NCBI GenBank assembly: GCA_011064865.1
Contig: JAAKFX010000053.1
Coordinates: 1-10,706 of the forward strand
Direction: 5' to 3'
Length of the DNA stretch: 10,706 nucleotides
From: Candidatus Anoxychlamydiales bacterium
GTDB lineage: Bacteria > Chlamydiota > Chlamydiia > Chlamydiales > SM23-39
Notes under the pieces: generated by a model
Database searches by the model: none
Told to the model about the DNA's origin: nothing
Seen by the model: the letters and a program-made list of their open reading frames with translations, nothing else
Part shown: positions 7,200 to 10,706 of the stretch, one piece after another
Position numbering within the stretch: the first letter of the stretch is position 1
Layout of the letters: each line of letters opens with the position of its first letter
Translations under genes and position numbers: made by a program

Positions 7200-7240
7200 T
7201 TTTACTGCTTCTGTACATTCTGAAGTCCATTCATTTGTCA
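7187..7240. other. Probable bacterial/archaeal junction (chimeric join)
   Basis: To the left, features are bacterial (ABC ATPase tail, ankyrin genes, sigma70 promoters, intrinsic terminator). To the right they are archaeal (TATA boxes near -26, leaderless starts, surface protein with basic-tailed anchor). The switch lies in or next to a T-rich low-complexity tract at 7187-7203, the kind of place where reads or contigs are joined wrongly. No transposase, integrase, attachment site or target duplication is visible. The exact base cannot be fixed by eye. Confidence 0.6.
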
Positions 7241-7241
7241 T
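7200..7241 (-). CDS. First codons of a leaderless archaeal gene, lost at the junction
   Basis: An ATG at 7239-7241 opens MTNEWTSECTEAVK, after which the frame turns into the bacterial ABC ATPase tail. A TATA box lies at the leaderless distance upstream (7264-7271), so this is probably the true 5' end of an archaeal gene of which only about 14 codons remain. The fused 50-residue reading frame (7089-7241) is unlikely to be a natural protein. I do not recognise the N-terminal sequence. Confidence 0.4.
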
Positions 7242-7263
7242 ATTATAATATAGTAAAATTGAG

Positions 7264-7271
7264 TATATTAA
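7264..7271 (-). promoter_or_regulatory. Archaeal TATA box (leaderless promoter)
   Basis: On the minus strand TTAATATA is centred about 26 nt upstream of the ATG at 7241, the expected distance from an archaeal TATA box to a start codon that coincides with the transcription start. The palindrome at 7285-7300 lies directly upstream of it. Confidence 0.5.
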
Positions 7272-7284
7272 GAATTGCCCATAA

Positions 7285-7300
7285 GGTAGTACTTACTACC
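7285..7300. promoter_or_regulatory. Perfect 7+2+7 palindrome, likely operator
   Basis: GGTAGTA (7285-7291), a 2-nt spacer CT, and TACTACC (7294-7300) form a perfect inverted repeat. It lies just upstream of the minus-strand TATA box, at about -45 to -60 from the predicted start, where an activator or a dimeric helix-turn-helix regulator could bind. A further half-site TACTACC is at 7339-7345. As a hairpin the 2-nt loop would be too tight, so DNA binding by a dimer is more likely than an RNA role. Confidence 0.5.
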
Positions 7301-7316
7301 CTATACTTAGCCTCGA

Positions 7317-7401
7317 TCAACCCTTGCCTGAACCGTACTACTACCCCCCTACCTCCTAGTATAACCCCAGTTCAACCCACGTTTTACCCAAGTTCAACCC
7401 A
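7317..7401. repeat. C-rich tract with spaced TCAACCC repeats
   Basis: The 11-mer AGTTCAACCCA occurs at 7369-7379 and 7391-7401, start to start 22 nt (about two helical turns). A shorter match, TCAACCC, is at 7317-7323. Between them lies a run of C-rich words (TACTACCCCCC, CTACCTCC, TTTTACCCA). The tract stands out strongly from the AT-rich DNA on both sides and contains no convincing gene. Phased direct repeats next to a palindrome suggest a regulatory or dispersed repeat element; its role is unknown. Confidence 0.5.
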
Positions 7402-7456
7402 GTGTTTGACGGGGTACAACCAACCGAAAGAAAACACATAGAAGAATCCACCGACA

Positions 7457-7564
7457 ATGAAACAGAATCAAGGAAAGACCCCTGCTGAGGCTAGTGGAAT
7501 CAAGATTGAAGGTGACAACAAATGGATTACTTTAATTCAGAATGCAAAGAAATCTATACCCTGA
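7457..7564 (+). CDS. Small unknown protein (35 aa), possibly the N-terminal part of the next ORF
   Basis: An ATG opens 35 codons (MKQNQGKTPAEASG, then KIEGDNKWITLIQNAKK) ending in TGA at 7562-7564. The composition looks like a real, hydrophilic protein start. The next ORF begins ten bases further on in another frame. Two one-base insertions, in the C run at 7559-7561 and the T run at 7574-7576, would fuse the two into one protein of just over 100 residues. It may therefore be a broken gene or a sequencing artefact and not a free microprotein. No clear TATA box or ribosome site is seen. Confidence 0.35.
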   Translation: MKQNQGKTPAEASGIKIEGDNKWITLIQNAKKSIP

Positions 7565-7574
7565 TTAGTTCTCT

Positions 7575-7775
7575 TTGGATATGCCAGTGGAAGCAAGAAT
7601 TTGTGATACACCAATGAAAGCAACTATTGAAAAAGATTTAATGATATTACGATTTTATCCAAAAACAGACAAGGCAGTATATCCAGATCAATCAGATTTT
7701 ATTCTAAAATTTGAAGATGAAAAAGACAAGAAAAAACTGATTAAGATACTAGCCACAGAACATGATAAAATATAA
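7575..7775 (+). CDS. Small unknown archaeal protein (64-66 aa)
   Basis: The frame can start at TTG 7575 (66 aa) or, more likely, ATG 7581 (64 aa). The protein alternates charged and hydrophobic residues (KATIEKDLMILRFYPK, FILKFEDEKDKKKLIKILA), which suggests a small soluble alpha/beta fold with a C-terminal amphipathic helix. No Cys, His cluster, signal peptide or membrane segment is present. I do not recognise the family. It may be the C-terminal part of a gene whose N-terminal part is the ORF at 7457-7564. Confidence 0.5.
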   Translation: MDMPVEARICDTPMKATIEKDLMILRFYPKTDKAVYPDQSDFILKFEDEKDKKKLIKILATEHDKI

Positions 7776-7919
7776 TACAATCCATTTTTTTCTTTATGTT
7801 CCAAATTTTAACAAGTAGGTCTCGAAAGTAAACACAAACAAAATTCATAATGAGGTCTCATAGATTACTCAGAACCTGAAACAGATTATCTTTTATACTG
7901 CTAATCACGTAGAAAAACT
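7776..7919. other. Gene-free spacer with a TATA box at its end
   Basis: A T-rich run (7785-7795) just after the preceding stop codon could act as an archaeal U-rich terminator. The heptamer AGGTCTC occurs twice (7817-7823, 7853-7859) with no other structure around it. A TATA-like TTTTATA lies at 7891-7897. Nothing else is recognised. Confidence 0.35.
7891..7897 (+). promoter_or_regulatory. Archaeal TATA box upstream of a leaderless microORF
   Basis: TTTTATA is centred about 25 nt before the ATG at 7920. That spacing places the transcription start at or next to the start codon, as in leaderless archaeal genes. No Shine-Dalgarno is present between them. Confidence 0.45.
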
Positions 7920-8009
7920 ATGAGTCAGGATGAGGAACAAAAAATAGATGAAATTTTGCAAGAAGATGCAGACCTATTGGAAGATCTTGGCAACGAAAAA
8001 AAGGTTTAA
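7920..8009 (+). CDS. Acidic 29-aa microprotein, leaderless
   Basis: The ORF encodes MSQDEEQKIDEILQEDADLL, then EDLGNEKKV, and ends in TAA. Almost half of the residues are charged, mostly acidic, and Ile/Leu spacing suits one amphipathic helix that could pair as a coiled coil or bind a basic partner. The well-placed TATA box upstream is the best evidence that it is expressed. It is too short to assign to a family. Confidence 0.42.
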   Translation: MSQDEEQKIDEILQEDADLLEDLGNEKKV

Positions 8010-8060
8010 CACTTGATCACAACTGTTAATGAAACTTAATTCTTGCAAAAAAATCTAAAA

Positions 8061-8294
8061 TCATTCTGATGTCTGCTTTACTACCAATTCCATATCTTCA
8101 ACATGGTGTTGAGTTAATTTGAGTTCGGACTCGATAACAAATTTAAGGATTAATCCATCATGTGCATCTCTGTTAAAGCATCTTGCAGTTATTCTGCCAT
8201 TATTATAATTAGTCTCTGACCTATCTACCTGAAGCCTTCTACCACACCTGAGGCATTTTGGTTTTTGTAGAACTATGCTAAATTTTTTTCCCAT
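8061..8294 (-). CDS. Small unknown protein with a putative zinc-binding cluster
   Basis: 77 residues from an ATG at 8292-8294. The N-terminal half has CLRCGRRLQ (Cys14, Cys17), then ARCFNRDAHDG (Cys39, His45), which could form a single C2CH zinc site like a small zinc ribbon. The second half is predicted beta then helix (LKFVIESELKL, HHVEDMELVVKQ). The start lies inside the end of the upstream gene on the same strand (22-nt overlap), so the two are probably translated from one message and may act together. Nucleic-acid or protein binding is the usual role of such small zinc proteins, but the family is not recognised. Confidence 0.7.
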   Translation of the reverse strand: MGKKFSIVLQKPKCLRCGRRLQVDRSETNYNNGRITARCFNRDAHDGLILKFVIESELKLTQHHVEDMELVVKQTSE

Positions 8295-8563
8295 TCTCTA
8301 ATACCTCTGCCATTAGGGAGTACTATTGAAATTCTGGCATTGGGTATTTTATCAAAATCCTCCCAACATTGTTTCATTACATTAATTAAAAAATCAGTGC
8401 AACGACATTTTTTCATATATTTTTCAACCAAATTTAATGCAGTAGTGTTGGATGACTCATTACCGTTAAACCATCTAGCGAAAATACCTCTATCAGATTT
8501 TTCATTTATGAATTTCAACATATATTGTTTGAATGAAATTCTTCGTCTTATTGGCCTGCCCAA
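8273..8563 (-). CDS. Unknown basic protein, first gene of a two-gene unit
   Basis: 96 residues from a TTG start at 8561-8563; the first ATG would be at 8519-8521 (82 aa). In-frame stops lie a few codons above the TTG. The N-terminus is strongly basic (GRPIRRRISFKQ), the middle has a helix with a CRC pair (EKYMKKCRCTDFLINVMKQC), and the end reads ISIVLPNGRGIREWEKN. It looks like a small cytosolic protein, possibly nucleic-acid binding from its charge. A minus-strand TATA-like element (8596-8602) lies about 36 nt upstream of the TTG, so the leader would be about 10 nt. It overlaps the zinc-cluster gene by 22 nt. Family not recognised. Confidence 0.6.
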   Translation of the reverse strand: MGRPIRRRISFKQYMLKFINEKSDRGIFARWFNGNESSNTTALNLVEKYMKKCRCTDFLINVMKQCWEDFDKIPNARISIVLPNGRGIREWEKNLA

Positions 8564-8615
8564 ATAATCACCGTTGAATTATTAAAAAGAATTTGTAATA
8601 TACAGTCATGATTGA

Positions 8616-10706
8616 TTATCTTTTAGCAATTTTTATTGCTCTTTTTCTTCCTCTTTTTCCTTTTCTTGTCTGTTTTATCACAAATCTAACCATAAAAATA
8701 ATCCCTGCTACAGTAAGTAAAAGAATTGTGATTGTGGAATAGTCTATTTGTTCCCTTAGATCAATTAGAAGGATGATCTCAGAATTAATTACATCACCCT
8801 CTCCACCATGAATTGCCTGAACTGTAATTGGGATTGAATATAGTATTGGGTCTGCACAATTATTTACGTTAGTTGGAGTGCATCTTGGTGGTGTTTCGAC
8901 CTTATACATAATAAAACCTGACGATGGTGTATCCGCATTGGCACCTGGTGTTCCCTCTAGCATAAATGATGGGTTAGTGCTTTGGGCAGTCACCTGGATT
9001 GCACCTGCATTTAATAAATTAACATCAATTCCAACAATTTCAAGGTTTTTTAATGTTGGCCAAGTAATCAAAATTTGATATTCTCTTGTTGCCTCAAATG
9101 GGATTACATGGCGAATATCAGTTAATGAAAGTAGTGGAATTGCACCAATTACTGTTTCTTCACCTGCACCACCTGGTTGGGCACCACCACCACCACCACC
9201 ACCACCACCACTAGGTGCACTACCAACATCACCACTTCCATCATCCAATGATAAGACAAATGCAATAGTTTCACCCTCAGAACCAATATCCACATCAAAT
9301 GAATTTGATGTAATTTTTGGGTCAGAATAACTAGTAGTTATAGATACACTATCTGCTGTAAAACTGTCTGAATTTCTTTTAAAGTTATTATTCAAAATTT
9401 CTGCTAACATAGTTGATGAATATGATGTAGGATCAAAATCCAAGGAAGACCAGGTTACTGACCAACTTATATCGTCATTTGAGTCGCAGGTAGGTGTACT
9501 AAAGACAGTAATATAATGTCCATCAGTATCATTTACTTTGATATTTACATCATCACCAGCACCAGTTGATGCACAATCAACACTAAAAATTAATGTTGGA
9601 ATAAATATTGTTCTAGCAATATCTGAATCATAGTTTAGTGTTTTATTTACAACATAATTATCTGTTAATTCCTTTGTGGTAAAATTATGCATTATGTTAT
9701 CATCAAAGGTTTCAACAACAAAACCTGTGGAGTTTGGTGATGTTGTAAAAGTTCCTGTTGAATTAACAATTGTGAAATCTGCGGATGTTATTGCAGTAGA
9801 ATTGTCATTTTCTCGTAAACCTATTGTTGTTATTGTGGCAACACTATAAGTTACTTCAAGTTCCACTTTGAGTTCATCCCAATCAACTCTATGTTGGGAA
9901 GTATTCCTTACATCATCATCAAATGTGATTCCAAAACCCCACCAATCATCAACCAATCTTGAGGCGAGGTCAGTTCTTGCATCAGAATTCATTGTAAAAA
10001 TCAATCCTTCACCAGTGGATGTGCATTGAGAATCAGTACCAAAAATAGTTCCATCTCTAATATCCGCAAGTTTGGCATCATTTGATGCGCCACCAGACGG
10101 TTGATTTGTCATATCCCTGTATTCACAACTTCGCGGATTTAGGACTGATGTTACATTGTATTTTATCCTTATCTGGCTGATGCTTGTAGCATCATCATCG
10201 ATTGATGAAATATCCCATTCTGGTGCTGGAAAATCACAACCATCTGCTACAGTAGATGCTGAAAGTCTTATTCGTATTGATGTACCACCTGTTGATGCAT
10301 GTGATGTTGTTAGGCAAGATGTATCTACTGATGCTTCACTGACAGATTGATACCTTTGTGAAGTTAATGAAAAACCCAGTGTTGGGTCTTGGGTCATTAT
10401 CTCATTTTGATTTAGTATTGTAGGATTGTCTGTAAATAAAATTTGAATGTCCACAATCCCCCCAGTTATTGTAACTATTACTTTTTCAAAATTTGTCTTT
10501 GCTTTTTTGTAATCAATAAGAAACACTGATGTGTCTTTTACCAGATTGATCAAGTCCTTGGGGATTTCTCCTTTTGTAAAAGTATATGTTCCATCAGTAT
10601 CTAGTTTTGTTCCATTAATTACAATACTGGAAACATCTACATCCTTAAGCCATTCAACAAATCCGAACTCATGACCATCCCAAGAAGGTTTTGTGTGCTT
10701 AAACGA
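8616..10706 (-). CDS. Large archaeal surface protein, C-terminal 696 aa (partial)
   Basis: The frame is open from the stop at 8616 to the right window edge, so the start lies outside. A TTG at 10551-10553 is only an internal codon: coding-like sequence (PSWDGHEFGFVEWLKDVDV) continues above it. The visible protein is Ser/Thr/Asp-rich with beta-strand patterns like Ig-type surface modules. It has eight Cys in four close pairs and several Asn-X-Ser/Thr sequons (NVTS, NTSQ, NSTG, NFTT, NKTL). A nine-Gly hinge lies at about residues 498-506. One membrane helix (about 657-677) is followed by a very basic 19-residue tail (11 Lys/Arg), the pattern of an outward-facing protein anchored by its C-terminus. 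This fits an S-layer-associated or adhesion protein of Nitrososphaerota. Function and ligand are not recognisable. Confidence 0.8.
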   Translation of the reverse strand, partial: SFKHTKPSWDGHEFGFVEWLKDVDVSSIVINGTKLDTDGTYTFTKGEIPKDLINLVKDTSVFLIDYKKAKTNFEKVIVTITGGIVDIQILFTDNPTILNQNEIMTQDPTLGFSLTSQRYQSVSEASVDTSCLTTSHASTGGTSIRIRLSASTVADGCDFPAPEWDISSIDDDATSISQIRIKYNVTSVLNPRSCEYRDMTNQPSGGASNDAKLADIRDGTIFGTDSQCTSTGEGLIFTMNSDARTDLASRLVDDWWGFGITFDDDVRNTSQHRVDWDELKVELEVTYSVATITTIGLRENDNSTAITSADFTIVNSTGTFTTSPNSTGFVVETFDDNIMHNFTTKELTDNYVVNKTLNYDSDIARTIFIPTLIFSVDCASTGAGDDVNIKVNDTDGHYITVFSTPTCDSNDDISWSVTWSSLDFDPTSYSSTMLAEILNNNFKRNSDSFTADSVSITTSYSDPKITSNSFDVDIGSEGETIAFVLSLDDGSGDVGSAPSGGGGGGGGGAQPGGAGEETVIGAIPLLSLTDIRHVIPFEATREYQILITWPTLKNLEIVGIDVNLLNAGAIQVTAQSTNPSFMLEGTPGANADTPSSGFIMYKVETPPRCTPTNVNNCADPILYSIPITVQAIHGGEGDVINSEIILLIDLREQIDYSTITILLLTVAGIIFMVRFVIKQTRKGKRGRKRAIKIAKR
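9182..9211. repeat. ACC/GGT trinucleotide tract coding for poly-Gly
   Basis: Nine uninterrupted ACC units (9183-9209 on the plus strand) read as GGT glycine codons in the surface protein gene. All nine glycines use the same codon, which points to expansion by slippage and not to selection on amino acids alone. Changes by whole units would lengthen or shorten the hinge without breaking the frame. Confidence 0.85.

Noticed and set aside
7089..7292. A longer ABC ATPase fragment with a degenerate Walker B (LLYYNMT aligned to LLLDEPT)
   Set aside because: The alignment is tempting in spacing, but the catalytic Asp and Glu are both missing and a leaderless archaeal start with TATA box fits the same bases better.
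7345..7440. Minus-strand ORF of 27 codons through the C-rich repeats
   Set aside because: Its Gly/Leu/Asn-rich product simply mirrors the repeated AGTTCAACCCA words; no promoter, and too short to support.
7148..7441. Plus-strand open frame of 97 codons across the junction
   Set aside because: It runs from antisense of the ABC ATPase tail into the C-rich repeat tract; composition is low-complexity (Leu/Tyr, then Pro/Thr) and no homology-like motif is visible.
7817..7859. Direct repeat AGGTCTC twice, 36 nt apart
   Set aside because: Seven bases repeated once is expected by chance and no further copies or structure occur, so not a CRISPR or attachment site.
8340..8567. Plus-strand open frame opposite the basic protein gene
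   Set aside because: Antisense shadow of the 8273-8563 gene; no TATA box and no coding-like features of its own.
10156..10350. Plus-strand open frame inside the surface protein gene (similarly 8878-9078)
   Set aside because: Both lie wholly antisense to a long coding frame with clear surface-protein features and have no promoter or motif.

Overview
The window looks like two pieces of DNA from different domains of life joined at about 7187-7240. Positions 1 to about 7200 are very AT-rich bacterial DNA, with Shine-Dalgarno sites, sigma70-like promoters and a textbook intrinsic terminator. The rest reads as archaeal, probably from an ammonia-oxidising Nitrososphaerota (Thaumarchaeota, Nitrosopumilus-like). 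It has TATA boxes about 25 nt ahead of start codons (leaderless genes), small conserved-looking proteins, and a Ser/Thr/Asp-rich surface protein with a C-terminal membrane anchor and basic tail. An assembly chimera is the simplest explanation. No gene bridges the two halves convincingly.

Bacterial part. A minus-strand run holds a lipid-linked sugar-1-phosphate transferase (1116-1787), a galE-type UDP-glucose 4-epimerase (130-1113) and the start of a membrane protein (1-157) that runs off the left edge. A second minus-strand pair is UDP-glucose 6-dehydrogenase (3429-4769) and a short-chain polyprenyl diphosphate synthase (2582-3409). Together they supply UDP-glucose/galactose/glucuronate, isoprenoid precursors and the first membrane step of a surface glycan. 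Between and beyond them, on the plus strand, lie a one-repeat ankyrin protein (2007-2570), a purine nucleoside phosphorylase with a signal peptide (4914-5813) and a multi-repeat ankyrin protein (5961-7079). Low GC, ankyrin proteins and an exported nucleoside-salvage enzyme suggest a host-associated or intracellular bacterium. The prenyl synthase resembles chlamydial forms and Dependentiae is another possibility, but I cannot fix the lineage. The bacterial DNA ends in the tail of an ABC transporter ATPase gene (7089 to about 7199).

Archaeal part. Next to the join are a leaderless start codon with TATA box (minus strand, 7241), a perfect 7+2+7 palindrome and a C-rich tract with spaced repeats. 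There follow small plus-strand ORFs (7457-7564, 7575-7775, 7920-8009), two overlapping minus-strand genes of unknown function (8061-8294, 8273-8563), and the 3' 2.1 kb of a large minus-strand surface protein gene that stays open to the right edge (8616-10706).
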